From assembly GCF_026000115.1 (NCBI RefSeq), contig NZ_AP026867.1:3653716-3717715 (forward strand): a stretch of 64,000 nt of DNA. The letters are read 5' to 3'. The DNA is from Aureispira anguillae. Its GTDB lineage: Bacteria > Bacteroidota > Bacteroidia > Chitinophagales > Saprospiraceae. The notes beneath the pieces are model-generated. The model saw only the letters and a program-made list of their open reading frames with translations. It did no database searches and was not told the origin of the DNA. Below, one piece after another: positions 44,887-54,763 of the stretch (position 1 is its first letter; every line of letters starts with the position of its first letter). Position numbers and translations under genes: made by a program.

Positions 44887-45439
44887 AACACTCGAATTTA
44901 GTATGCATCATAAGTAGTAATACTCCATTGCTTTTAGCTTTGCTGCTACTTCATGGTGTAGCTACATTAGTGGGCTTTGCCTTTACTTGCGGTGCTACAC
45001 GGTACCATTCTCACTTGTGAACTCGCAAAACTCGACTCACTGCCTCCATACACGATATTATTGCATGAGCTAGCAAAGCTAGATTATCAATTCTTTAGAC
45101 CAACAAACACAGTACACTAATAATCAACATAGTGCGATTTTTCAACGGAGTAATGAAGTAGGAGAAAAAAACGCATAGAGGATCAATGCATATATTAGCC
45201 CTTATCAAGAATCTATTTTGGCACGAAAATACAATATTCAATAGATAGAAAAGACTACTTTTGTAATTATTCTATTCTATAGGTTAATAATTTTCTTGCT
45301 GAAGAAGCCTTGTTTAACTAGCTTCGCTTCAAATTTTAACATTATTTTGGCTAAAGATAGTTCCTTATTAACGTTGTAGTGATATTATTTGCACCATTTT
45401 TGGTAATTGCCCTGTTGAGCTTCTAAAATTTCAAGTTAT
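44887..45439. other. Divergent intergenic region with repeat copy C
   Basis: No gene. About 240 bases at the left carry a degenerate member of the palindromic repeat family; the right half is AT-rich and should hold the promoter of the T9SS plug gene (a near match TATTATTTG lies about 45 bases before its start). Confidence 0.5.
44917..45155 (+). repeat. Palindromic repeat family, copy C (degenerate, enlarged)
   Basis: TACTCCATTG (44920-44929) matches CAACGGAGTA (45143-45152) with one mismatch, and the right arm AATCAACATAGTGCGATTTT resembles copies A and B. The interior is longer and different, so it holds an insertion or another repeat type. Confidence 0.5.
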
Positions 45440-46732
45440 ATGATTCATTTAAAATCCTTTTTGCTGTTCTTTTTTTTCCTTTGTCTAAATCATCCTTTTC
45501 TTTTTGCACAAGATAAAACCTATCCTGAATTTAGAAACTATGATTATGTTTACAAAGAACATATAAAAAGTGTTCGCTTTTATCAATTTGATTCCGAAAC
45601 AGATTATCCTGTATTAAGCCTACACAGCCCTGGGCATTTTATATTGTCCTTTGACGACCTAGAAGCTTATACCAAAGATTTCTCTTACAAGATTATTCAC
45701 TGTGATGCCAATTGGAATCCCTCCGAAGAATTAGATCCACTGGATTATATTGATGGCTATCAAGAAAATCGATTTTATGATGCTCAAAATTCATTCAGCA
45801 CCAAAGTTCCCTATACTCATTATGAGATACAACTTCCAAACGAAGATGTTAAATGGACCAAATCTGGAAATTACTTGTTAAAAGTCTACAGAGATGATGA
45901 CGAAAATGATCTGATTATCACTCGTCGATTTATGATCGTAGATACCAAAATGAAAATTGTACCTGAGTTAAGACGTTCTGCAACCCCACCCTACGCAACG
46001 TCTCATCAAGAACTTTATTTTTCCATACAGCATACAGGAATAAAAATCGGCAACCCTAGGCAACAAATCAAAACTGCTGTTTTGCAAAATGGTCGTTGGG
46101 ACAATGCCATCCTAAATTTAGAACCTACCTATATCAAAAATGAAGAAATTGGATACGACAACCAAGGGAAGTTATTATTTCCTGGTTATAAAGAGTTTCG
46201 CCCCTTAGACCTGCGTTCTTTCCGTTATCGTACGCTGCAAGTAGAACAATTAAAAGAATATCAAGAGGGCTTTGAATTGTGGCTCTTTGAAGACAAGCAT
46301 CGCACGTATACTTCTCATGTCTTCACCCACGATTTAAATGGAAAATTCTTGATAGAATCGCACGATAACCGCAATGGAATATTAGAAGGGGAATATGGTC
46401 GTATTAATTTTTCCCTCAAAGCACTTTCTCCTTACGAAGGGTCAGTTTATGTGCTAGGCGGCTTTAATGATTTTCAGCCCAAAGAAGCGTTCAAAATGAA
46501 GTACAACAAAAACTGCCTTTGTTATCAGTTGAGCAGCAGCCTTAAAAATGGCTTCTACGATTATTTTTATGGTCTAGTAGATTCTAAAAACAATTCGATT
46601 AATATACAAAAAATAGAAGGTAGTAGTTTTGAATCTGAGAATGATTATTTATTTTTAGTGTATTACAAAGAATTTGGTGGTTTGTACGATCAATTAGTCG
46701 CTGTACAAAAATTAAATACTAGACCCGAATAA
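45440..46732 (+). CDS. Type IX secretion system plug domain protein (DUF5103)
   Basis: A signal peptide (about 1-23, ending LFAQ) and a 400-residue all-beta protein of the DUF5103 family. PVLSLHSPGHFILSFDDLEA, YKIIHCDANWNPSEELDP, GNYLLKVYRDDDEND and VYVLGGFNDFQPKEAFKM are typical. The family is the plug subunit that closes the SprA translocon pore in T9SS. It is a single gene, away from other T9SS genes, which is usual. Confidence 0.87.
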   Translation: MIHLKSFLLFFFFLCLNHPFLFAQDKTYPEFRNYDYVYKEHIKSVRFYQFDSETDYPVLSLHSPGHFILSFDDLEAYTKDFSYKIIHCDANWNPSEELDPLDYIDGYQENRFYDAQNSFSTKVPYTHYEIQLPNEDVKWTKSGNYLLKVYRDDDENDLIITRRFMIVDTKMKIVPELRRSATPPYATSHQELYFSIQHTGIKIGNPRQQIKTAVLQNGRWDNAILNLEPTYIKNEEIGYDNQGKLLFPGYKEFRPLDLRSFRYRTLQVEQLKEYQEGFELWLFEDKHRTYTSHVFTHDLNGKFLIESHDNRNGILEGEYGRINFSLKALSPYEGSVYVLGGFNDFQPKEAFKMKYNKNCLCYQLSSSLKNGFYDYFYGLVDSKNNSINIQKIEGSSFESENDYLFLVYYKEFGGLYDQLVAVQKLNTRPE

Positions 46733-46841
46733 TACGAATCCATGCTTAGAATTTGTGTTAAATTTCAAAGCAACTTGTTTTCAGGCAAGGCATTTTTTGA
46801 AAGGTAAACACAAGTCCAACAAACAAAGCTCGTGCTGAATA

Positions 46842-46893
46842 CACTGTTCTTTAAATCAGTTAACCATTCTAGTTTTAAACTTAAAGAACAGTG
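46842..46893 (+). promoter_or_regulatory. Long-loop hairpin before the LRR gene
   Basis: A perfect 12-bp stem CACTGTTCTTTA/TAAAGAACAGTG with a 28-nt loop ends 44 bases before the ATG. No T-run follows. It could be a leader structure or the 3' end of the plug gene mRNA. Confidence 0.4.
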
Positions 46894-46937
46894 CAGCTAA
46901 GTTAGCCCAAGTTCACGTCAACCATTAACAGATACAC

Positions 46938-49900
46938 ATGAGCTTATACCGCCCTAAGAATAAAAATGCATTTTTTTTTGTAGTAGCGCTCTTATTACTT
47001 CTATTGCTACTAATGGTTCCACTACGCCCATCTGTATGGGATAGAGATATTGCTGTTGTACAACATGAAATTGATAGCTTATCCTCTACCCCGCTTCCTA
47101 AACACAAAGATAGCCTAATCACTACGAGTTATACCAAACAAGATACACAAGTAGTTTTTGTTCCGAATGAAGATGGCAGCCAAGTTGATACCAATATTGT
47201 TATTTCTCCTGTAGAAGTGATTGATACGACTACTATTTCAGTGCTTACGCCCCCTTCTCCTATTGTTAAAGCTCCTCAAGATACACCTGTCAAGGCAGAA
47301 ACTGCGTTTATAAATGTTCGCTTTTTGTTGGTCTTGCTTTTATTGTTTTGTTTGTTGCTTTTTGTAATTTACAAATTACTAACTTCCCGATGGCAAAAAC
47401 AGTATTGGCTACAATACAATGCTCCGTTACAACCTCTTGGAAGCGCAAGCAGCAATTCCAGTTCCTTTAATTTTGACTTTATAAGCCCTGCTGTAGAATT
47501 AGAATCATCTACCCCACAAAATGACACCAATGATGTCTCAACGGAGTCCATCACAGATTCCTCTTTGCCTCTAGCACCAACAGAGCTAACCAATCCAGAA
47601 GCTAAACACGCAGCCGATTCCTCAGTCATAAAAGTTGAAAAATCCCAGCGTAATGCTATAATACCAGACCATCAAGTTTCAACGACCACTGTTAAAAACA
47701 CTCCAGCTAGCCGAGCATTTGGGCAACGACCTTTTGTTCTTTTTCTAAAAGAAATATCAACCCGTTCACCACGCATTTTGATAGAAATAGGAAAAGGAAT
47801 TGCTTCTATTTTTTCTTTTTTTTCTAAGGGAAATTCAGCCCCCAAAGCGCCACTCAAATTAAAATGGCAAGACGGCATTTCCCTTGTTATGATTTTACTA
47901 TTTGTGGCTTGTCAACAGGTTATTTTTCCAGATCAACCAAGCCATGCAGTAGCAAATGGTTTGATGTGGGCTACCCTCTATACCCTTCCATCTTTATTAA
48001 GATTACATTGGACTGGAGGGCTTTTGGGTGGGCTTATCATTTTTACAGAATTGGTCAGCTTACTTATTTATGCCATATTAGAAGCCACCAAAGACTTAGC
48101 TCCTATTGAGGGGGGCGAAAATTGGATGTATTATGGCATGGGGTTTCTCCTACTTATTCTATTCTATTGGGGACAAAAGAAGAAAATTATTCCTCTCATT
48201 AGATTATATGCTGTACTAGGTCTGGTTTTATTATCGGGAGCAAGTTACCTGATTTTTATGCCCTATATCCATCAAGGATGGGACTGGGCTTTTGCAGAAT
48301 ATAGTGGATGGGGAGATGTCATTGCACGCTGTATTGGTCTATATATTGCCTACGAAGTTATTGCAGCTATTGTTCGCCCCAATCCTGCTGTTTCTAAGAA
48401 AAGAAAAGCAGCAGTAGTCCCTGTAGCGCAGACCATTAAAACGACACCCTCTGAAACTGACCTAACTCCTGTTCCTATCTCAACAGATCAAGAAACATTA
48501 CTGCCTTATTCAGCAGAAGAACTTAACGAATTATTTAAACGCCCTAATTGGTATAAAAAAGCGGATTTAAATCGACTTGATTCGATTAGTCTGCCCAACA
48601 CTAAGCTAGATGAACAAAGTGAGTTTATTGTATTATACCTTCCAGATTGTATCAATACTCGCCATCTGTATCTTTCTAACAATCAATTTCAAGAATTTCC
48701 TTATGAAATTAGCGAATTGGAACAATTGGAGGTGCTCAACCTTTCTTATAATCAGATCACAGATATTTTGCCTGATATTGCCTATCTTAAACAATTAAAT
48801 AGCCTTTATCTCGCACACAATAATATTTCGGTGATTCCTGATGAAATGGCAGAGCTACACCACTTAAAACAACTGGATTTAAGTGGCAACCCCTTGACGC
48901 AAGAAAGTATTGACAAACTTCAGCAGTTCTTCCCAAATGCACATCTAACATACGATGAAGCAGCTCCCATAAACACTTCTCCCAAGATTGCTCTAGAAGA
49001 AGATCAGCAACTGGTTAAGAAGGTTGAAAAACTATTAAAAAAAGAGCTCAAAAATCCTGATGAGGTTTCTTATATTTCAGCATTAATGCAACAGGATTTA
49101 TCGGATTTGCCAACCACTGTTTTGCAACAGTTTAAAAATTTAGCGATTCTATTATTAAATAGCAATAAACTTACTGCTATTCCTGAGGCAATCTACCAGT
49201 TGCTAAGCCTTAAAAGGCTGACCTTATCTTTTAATCAAATCAACGCCATTCCCGATCGTATAAGTGAATTAACAACACTAGAAGCATTAGATCTTTCGGG
49301 GAACCCTATTCGGTCTTTTTCACCAAAACTAACCCAGCTTTCTCAGTTAAAAGAGATTGCTTTGGGGAATATGGGCTTAACTACTTTTCCTGCTTTTTTA
49401 CTAAAAATGCAGCAATTGAACAACATAAATCTAAGCAGTAATCATCTGCTTAGAATTCCAGAAGGGATCAATAAATTGCCCCATTTAAAAGCCTTAAATC
49501 TTAGCTTTTCGGGCTTCAATACCATCCCTGATGCTATTTTTGAACTGCAAGAACTTCGCTCATTAGATTGGACGGGAAATAATTTAGAAACCTTGCCAAG
49601 TGCTTTAACTCAATTGATCAACTTAGAGAAGTTAGCCATTGGTTTTAATCCAAATCTAAGCAATGCTAACCAAGTTTTAGAACAACTGCCCAAACTCAGA
49701 GAGTTGCATCTAAGTGGCTTAAAAGCAGATAAAAATCATCCATTTATTTTGACCGTGAATCGTCTAAAAAAACTAGATACATTATGGCTAAGTCACAATC
49801 AATTAAATGAATTACCCAATAGCTTTCAGCAGCTAAAAAAATTACGTGTGTTGAGTTTAGCTCACAATAATTTCTTTAAGTTTCCTAAGTTACTTGGACA

Positions 49901-50072
49901 GCTTTCAAACTTAGAGTACCTGTATTTAGAAAACAATCAACTAACAGCACTTCCTAAGACAATCAAACAACTTAAAAAGCTACGTCAATTACACTTAACA
50001 GGCAATAAAATTGGGATTACAGAAAGGCGAAATATTCAGCGAATGCTTCCCAATGTAAGCATTCATTTTTAA
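46938..50072 (+). CDS. Multi-pass membrane protein with two blocks of leucine-rich repeats (1044 aa)
   Basis: Helices lie at about 11-30 and 125-145, with a cluster of five more between about 310 and 485. Low-complexity linkers separate them. LRRs start near 565: LNLSYNQITDILPDIAYLKQ, LYLAHNNISVIPDEMAEL; a helical gap (EDQQLVKKVEKLLKKELKN) splits them from a second block at about 730-1040. The consensus L-x-x-LxLxxNxLxxIPxxI is that of bacterial/Ras-suppressor type repeats. No kinase or GTPase domain follows. The LRRs are probably cytoplasmic or periplasmic protein-binding surfaces; partner unknown. Confidence 0.88.
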   Translation: MSLYRPKNKNAFFFVVALLLLLLLLMVPLRPSVWDRDIAVVQHEIDSLSSTPLPKHKDSLITTSYTKQDTQVVFVPNEDGSQVDTNIVISPVEVIDTTTISVLTPPSPIVKAPQDTPVKAETAFINVRFLLVLLLLFCLLLFVIYKLLTSRWQKQYWLQYNAPLQPLGSASSNSSSFNFDFISPAVELESSTPQNDTNDVSTESITDSSLPLAPTELTNPEAKHAADSSVIKVEKSQRNAIIPDHQVSTTTVKNTPASRAFGQRPFVLFLKEISTRSPRILIEIGKGIASIFSFFSKGNSAPKAPLKLKWQDGISLVMILLFVACQQVIFPDQPSHAVANGLMWATLYTLPSLLRLHWTGGLLGGLIIFTELVSLLIYAILEATKDLAPIEGGENWMYYGMGFLLLILFYWGQKKKIIPLIRLYAVLGLVLLSGASYLIFMPYIHQGWDWAFAEYSGWGDVIARCIGLYIAYEVIAAIVRPNPAVSKKRKAAVVPVAQTIKTTPSETDLTPVPISTDQETLLPYSAEELNELFKRPNWYKKADLNRLDSISLPNTKLDEQSEFIVLYLPDCINTRHLYLSNNQFQEFPYEISELEQLEVLNLSYNQITDILPDIAYLKQLNSLYLAHNNISVIPDEMAELHHLKQLDLSGNPLTQESIDKLQQFFPNAHLTYDEAAPINTSPKIALEEDQQLVKKVEKLLKKELKNPDEVSYISALMQQDLSDLPTTVLQQFKNLAILLLNSNKLTAIPEAIYQLLSLKRLTLSFNQINAIPDRISELTTLEALDLSGNPIRSFSPKLTQLSQLKEIALGNMGLTTFPAFLLKMQQLNNINLSSNHLLRIPEGINKLPHLKALNLSFSGFNTIPDAIFELQELRSLDWTGNNLETLPSALTQLINLEKLAIGFNPNLSNANQVLEQLPKLRELHLSGLKADKNHPFILTVNRLKKLDTLWLSHNQLNELPNSFQQLKKLRVLSLAHNNFFKFPKLLGQLSNLEYLYLENNQLTALPKTIKQLKKLRQLHLTGNKIGITERRNIQRMLPNVSIHF

Positions 50073-50088
50073 CAAAGAGAGCATTCTT

Positions 50089-50490
50089 TTAGGCATCTCC
50101 CTCTTCTTCAGGAGCGGTTCCCTTTACGATCCAAGTTTCTCCAACTTCTTCCCAATTGGGAACTTCTAAGGCATTGATAAAAATCTTAGTCTCATTTACC
50201 TTTGTTTTATCCCCCATTCGTTTGAATTGCATATTGGTGATAGCAGCAGCAGTAATACTAGCAGAACGTAAGACATGAGGTTTGAATATTTTTTGAGTAG
50301 CCATTAAAATTTGCTGACTTTCAGCAGGAATTGCCTTCATTTCTCTCATATCAATCAACATCCCAAATTTATCGGGTAATGTTTTTAACAATTTCACCAT
50401 TTCAAGTTGCCAAGCCTTCATTTCTTTTTCTCGAATAAAACCAGCAAACGTTATTTTAACCCCATAGTCTTTTCTCTCAACTATATACAT
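50089..50490 (-). CDS. Small STAS-like protein of unknown function
   Basis: From ATG 50490 (MYIVERKDYG) the product is 133 aa; the longer frame from 50529 adds an unlikely head. The alternation of strands and helices (VKITFAGFI, KFGMLIDMREMKAIPAES, then SASITAAAI) suggests a STAS or SpoIIAA-like fold, but no phosphorylated Ser motif is clear. The C-terminus is acidic. It converges with the LRR gene with only 16 bases between. Confidence 0.6.
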   Translation of the reverse strand: MYIVERKDYGVKITFAGFIREKEMKAWQLEMVKLLKTLPDKFGMLIDMREMKAIPAESQQILMATQKIFKPHVLRSASITAAAITNMQFKRMGDKTKVNETKIFINALEVPNWEEVGETWIVKGTAPEEEGDA

Positions 50491-50641
50491 ATTGTATCCA
50501 ACTTTAGTTATCAAATTGATAGTGAGCACAATAAATATATTGCACGCACTTCCTCTAATAAGTTAGGGCATTATTCCAAGAAAAAGATAACTTAACCTTA
50601 CTATTTTTTATTTCTTTTTTCTAAAAAAAGTATCTCTTATA

Positions 50642-50678
50642 AAACTAAAAAGCTCCAATCTTATAAAAGATTGAAGCC
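50642..50678 (-). terminator. Terminator after the tRNA-Asp pair
   Basis: GCTTCAATCTT pairs with AAGATTGGAGC (one wobble) on the minus strand, followed by TTTT. Confidence 0.78.
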
Positions 50679-50683
50679 TTTTG

Positions 50684-50757
50684 CGGTCTGGACGGGACTC
50701 GAACCCGCGACCCCCTGCGTGACAGGCAGGTATTCTAACCAACTGAACTACCAGACC
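50684..50757 (-). tRNA. tRNA-Asp (anticodon GTC)
   Basis: A 74-nt cloverleaf with acceptor GGTCTGG/CCAGACC, anticodon loop CTGTCAC (GTC) and T-loop GGTTCGAGTCC. CCA is not encoded. The second of two identical copies in transcript order. Confidence 0.96.
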
Positions 50758-50797
50758 AAAATGAGAAATTCTCACTTTGTATTTTGTATAAAAGTTG

Positions 50798-50871
50798 CGG
50801 TCTGGACGGGACTCGAACCCGCGACCCCCTGCGTGACAGGCAGGTATTCTAACCAACTGAACTACCAGACC
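50798..50871 (-). tRNA. tRNA-Asp (anticodon GTC), tandem copy
   Basis: Identical in sequence to the neighbour copy; the two are 40 bases apart. It is the upstream gene of the pair. Confidence 0.96.
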
Positions 50872-51035
50872 AACTTTTTATTTTGTTGCGATTACAAGCA
50901 TGTCTTGTAACTAGTGCGATGCAAATATAGGACACTTTTTAGGATTTGGCAACTTTTCAGCGTTTTTTTTGAAACTATTTTTAAAGTTTTTTTTCACCCA
51001 AACGTTAGTCTCTACATAATCAACCTTTTAAGTTT

Positions 51036-54000
51036 TTATTTTTTTTTCTGTTTTTTTTCAAAAAACAAACAAGCATACAAAAACAGCTTATATTCATTGG
51101 CTGTGATCTTTGCCTGATTGGTATATCCTGTTCTCAAATCAGTAATGGTAGAAGCCTTGTGTTCCTCTCCCAAAGAAATATCGTATAGTCGAATAACGGA
51201 ATTGAACATTTCTGAAGGAGCATTTTCTTGCGTACCTCGAATCGTTACACAAATAGGCAAGGGATTTTGATGAGCACGATAAAACAAATGATAACCTTGT
51301 TCCGCTCGCAACAATTGTTGCGCCCCATAGCCCTCGGCATAAAAGACATGATCAATTAATTGGAACGAAATATCTAGTTCCTCAAAAATAGCCTTATAAA
51401 CCCTCTCTAGATACTTTATTTCTTCCTGACCTTGGTTGCTAATAGCAGATTGGATTCTAATTTCAATTTTATCCAATTGCTCTCGTTCTAGATGATCTAC
51501 CTTTAATGTTAAAAAAGCGACATCAAAATAATCCGTCAAATAAATGGACTGTTGCTTATCAAATTGTTCTGGTGCATTCTGGTAAACATATCTCAGCTCT
51601 TCTAAAGCACTTCTTTGGAACAATTGCTCTTTGAGTAAAATTTTGTCAATTTTTGTTGTATCTCGCTTATAGATAATACTACTTGTTCCTGCACTTTTGA
51701 GGCGCAATGAAGTAGACACAATATGATCTAAGTACTTGCTGCGAAAACCTAAAAGCATTCTATTGGCATGTTCTTTTTTTTCTGCCAGTTGATTTTTAAG
51801 ATCATAATATTGCCAATCCAAGTGATCTTCTCCATCCATATCAATGACATAATCATCCTCGATATCCAATTCTAACAATCGTGCTTCTATCCGCTCTATG
51901 TCATTGACCAGAGAACCATAAAAACGCTTTAATTGCGTATCTGTTGGAATTGCTGGCAAAAATTGCCCTTGCAAAGGCTGTACAAAATCCAGTACCTCTA
52001 TTTTGGGATACAAACTACCATCTTTGAGCTGAATGTCAAAAATAAGCGGTTGATCAGAGGTTGTTTTGATCAATTGTTCTGCCGAAAAAGCCGTTAAGTC
52101 TTTTTCTATCTGCCGTTTTAATGCCCTTCCCCCCATTTTGGCGTTAAAACCACGTTGAGCGACCCATTCTAAGGCTTCATCAGAAATGTTCAAAATGGTT
52201 GTTCGCCGCACAAAGCCATCTCGACTCAACAAGTTTTGGATTTGTAACTTAGCGATTCCCAAAATATGTTCTAACTCTAGGGTGTTAAAAATAACGGTCT
52301 TGTCAATTCTATTGATAAATTCAGGACGGAAGAAGTTTTCTACTGCCTTTCTATAAATCGCATCATCTGTGCTTTTTTGCGTTTGAAAGCCCAATTGGTT
52401 GTCAACATCTGAAGCACCAATATTGGACGTCATGATAATGATTGTATTTGCAAAATCAACCGTTCTTCCAAGGGCATCGGTCAAACGCCCATCGTCTAAG
52501 ACTTGCAACAATAAATCGTGAATTTTAGGATGCGCTTTTTCTATTTCATCAAATAAAACAACTCCAAATGGGTTGTATCGAATTTTTCCAGTCAACTGCC
52601 CTTCTGGGTTATAATAATCGCCAACAAGACGAGACAATGCCATCTCATCAATATATTCATTCATATCAAAACGCATCAGTTTCTTAGCATCTCCCAACAA
52701 ATACTGACAGACAATTTTTGCGGCTTCTGTTTTACCAACTCCTGTTGGTCCAATAAACAAAAAGGAACCCAAGGGTTTGTTGGGGTCATTTAATTTGGCT
52801 TTGACCGTATGAATTACATTGGTTAGGCAATCTACTGCATTTTGTTGCCCCACCAAAGAAGCTTCAATCTCCTGCCGCACCTCGTTTTCTTCAAAAACAT
52901 AGCTCCTATCAAAAATTTGACTGCTCAAACCACTATACATTTCAAACTCCTCCTGTGCCTGTTCAACATCTACCATCTGCATACTGTACTTTACGGCTAG
53001 TTGCGTCAACAATTTAGCAACTGAACCAGGCAAAGCTTTGCGTTTGAAATAATTTCGATGAATGGTAAACAATTGCCGTACAGCAGGAATAGAAATTGTG
53101 CATTGATGCTGCAACTCTAAGCGTTTTCGCTTTTCAAGAATCATTTTCACAGCCGTTTCCAATTGAGGCTCATTGATTCTAATCACTTGAAACAAATCGG
53201 TAAATCGACGATCTTTTTCTTGTATAATTTTCCATTCTTCGGCTGTAGCCACCAAAACTACTTGAAGCAAACGTTTTTCGAGATAAGGTTTTAGCACATC
53301 GCTAAGCGTCATACTGTTCTGCGAAGATTTTCCGATACGCAGCATAGCAACCACATTGCTAATCAAAATTTTGTCGGTTTCTCCTCCTTTTTGGCGATTT
53401 TTTAAATGTTGCAAAATTGCTTCAAATCGTTTTTGCCACATCCCTACCACGCTCATTCCTGCAATAATACGAGTGGGGTCTATTTGCCATAAACGACTCA
53501 TTTTGTCTGCATCTGGTTTGTCCCAAGCTTCACAAAAACGGTATACAATTTCGTGAATTATGCTATGTTTACCAACTCCTTCCTCGCCCACTAAAACAAT
53601 CGGCGTATTTTCCTGTTGATAAATAATCCCAGACAACTGCTGCACCAATTCTTCTCGCTCCCATGCCCGTTTTAGATGCACAGGATACAATTCATTTAAA
53701 TTGACCCCAACTTTGCCAAGTTCCTCCGCACCATCAAAATCTTCTTGCCCTCCAAAAAAAGCAAACATCCAATCGTCAGGCGTCTGTTCAAATCTAAAAT
53801 TATTATGTGCTGCGTTAACTTTAAACTCTAAACTCGTCACAAACTCTCCACTACTGGCATAGTAACTTTCCATGTCTAAGGTCACCACCCCCGCATTTTT
53901 TTTATAAACCCGTAAGAGTTTTTCTATCATTAACTGAGTTTGTGCAGCAATTCCTTTAAAACTGGCTTGGTCTTCCTCCAATACAAATACAAAAGAATTA

Positions 54001-54344
54001 AAACTTGGCAAGCAAACAAATACCTTGTTTTGTAATCTAAAATAAATAATACTAAATGCTCCCTTAACAGACTGCTTGCCTGCAATGAAGTCCATTTTAA
54101 TAATTTTATGGGTCATTTGAGGACTAAACATATACCACAACAAGTAATCTGCATTCGCCCTCCCTATTTTCAAACCTTTAAAATGATCTCGAACCTCTTT
54201 TTTAAATAGCGAAACAGCTTCTTCGTATCGTCGATTGACGGCAATAGGGTTTGGAAAAAACACAGGTGATATATGGTATTGCTGTTGATTATTGACATCT
54301 ATTTGTTGCACCAATACGGGCACATTTACGGTTACTTGACTCAT
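51036..54344 (-). CDS. Clp/HSP100-like AAA+ ATPase with unusual N- and C-terminal regions (1102 aa)
   Basis: Residues 1-220 are a domain I do not recognise, with no Clp_N repeats. A first P-loop lies at about 252 (GEEGVGKHS) without a clear Walker B, so this module may be weak. The second module is a normal ClpB/ClpA type: GPTGVGKTEA near 530, VLFDEIEKAHPKIHDLLLQV, DDGRLTDALGRTVDF, TSNIG and EFINRIDK. About 300 residues follow the ClpB D2-small domain. Near the end LLRAEQGYHLF and YAEGYGA resemble the PCRF domain of release factors. It is probably an unfoldase; partner protease or system unknown. It is a single gene. Confidence 0.85.
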   Translation of the reverse strand: MSQVTVNVPVLVQQIDVNNQQQYHISPVFFPNPIAVNRRYEEAVSLFKKEVRDHFKGLKIGRANADYLLWYMFSPQMTHKIIKMDFIAGKQSVKGAFSIIYFRLQNKVFVCLPSFNSFVFVLEEDQASFKGIAAQTQLMIEKLLRVYKKNAGVVTLDMESYYASSGEFVTSLEFKVNAAHNNFRFEQTPDDWMFAFFGGQEDFDGAEELGKVGVNLNELYPVHLKRAWEREELVQQLSGIIYQQENTPIVLVGEEGVGKHSIIHEIVYRFCEAWDKPDADKMSRLWQIDPTRIIAGMSVVGMWQKRFEAILQHLKNRQKGGETDKILISNVVAMLRIGKSSQNSMTLSDVLKPYLEKRLLQVVLVATAEEWKIIQEKDRRFTDLFQVIRINEPQLETAVKMILEKRKRLELQHQCTISIPAVRQLFTIHRNYFKRKALPGSVAKLLTQLAVKYSMQMVDVEQAQEEFEMYSGLSSQIFDRSYVFEENEVRQEIEASLVGQQNAVDCLTNVIHTVKAKLNDPNKPLGSFLFIGPTGVGKTEAAKIVCQYLLGDAKKLMRFDMNEYIDEMALSRLVGDYYNPEGQLTGKIRYNPFGVVLFDEIEKAHPKIHDLLLQVLDDGRLTDALGRTVDFANTIIIMTSNIGASDVDNQLGFQTQKSTDDAIYRKAVENFFRPEFINRIDKTVIFNTLELEHILGIAKLQIQNLLSRDGFVRRTTILNISDEALEWVAQRGFNAKMGGRALKRQIEKDLTAFSAEQLIKTTSDQPLIFDIQLKDGSLYPKIEVLDFVQPLQGQFLPAIPTDTQLKRFYGSLVNDIERIEARLLELDIEDDYVIDMDGEDHLDWQYYDLKNQLAEKKEHANRMLLGFRSKYLDHIVSTSLRLKSAGTSSIIYKRDTTKIDKILLKEQLFQRSALEELRYVYQNAPEQFDKQQSIYLTDYFDVAFLTLKVDHLEREQLDKIEIRIQSAISNQGQEEIKYLERVYKAIFEELDISFQLIDHVFYAEGYGAQQLLRAEQGYHLFYRAHQNPLPICVTIRGTQENAPSEMFNSVIRLYDISLGEEHKASTITDLRTGYTNQAKITANEYKLFLYACLFFEKKQKKK

Positions 54345-54763
54345 GTATGGAGTTTATTTTTAATATTCTATCTCTGTTCCTATTTCCTAGGAAAGCACAC
54401 AGCCCCAGTTTGCTGGCTCACAAGTGATAACAACTGACTTAATAAGATCGTTACCACCGCTTATTCTCTGTTCATACGCTTGGGCTATAAGATGCTGAAA
54501 ATACTATTATTTTTTACAACCCAACAGTTTTTTTATCTATAAAATAGAAATCTACCGACTCCTTTTCCTTTATAAAAATCATTTATTCGTATTTTTTTTT
54601 AATAAAACTGTCACTAAATCAAAAAAAAAGCATTAATAGATAAAACAGCCCCAAAGCCACAACATCTTATTAATCAAACAGCTACTTAAAACAAACTGAC
54701 TATCGATCCATAAAAGCTCCTACATTTTAATTAATTGCAAAACCTCTATTAAACCTCTACAAA
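54345..54763. other. Divergent intergenic region, nothing recognised
   Basis: AT-rich, with no gene, no clear terminator and no exact TAnnTTTG box. Promoters of the AAA+ gene and the oxidase gene should lie here. Confidence 0.45.

Noticed and set aside
50608-50910. Open frames on both strands with repeated peptides (ACHAGGRGFESRPD; GLEPATPCVTGRYSNQL)
   Set aside because: They are the well-known false translations of tandem tRNA genes; the DNA folds as two tRNA-Asp.
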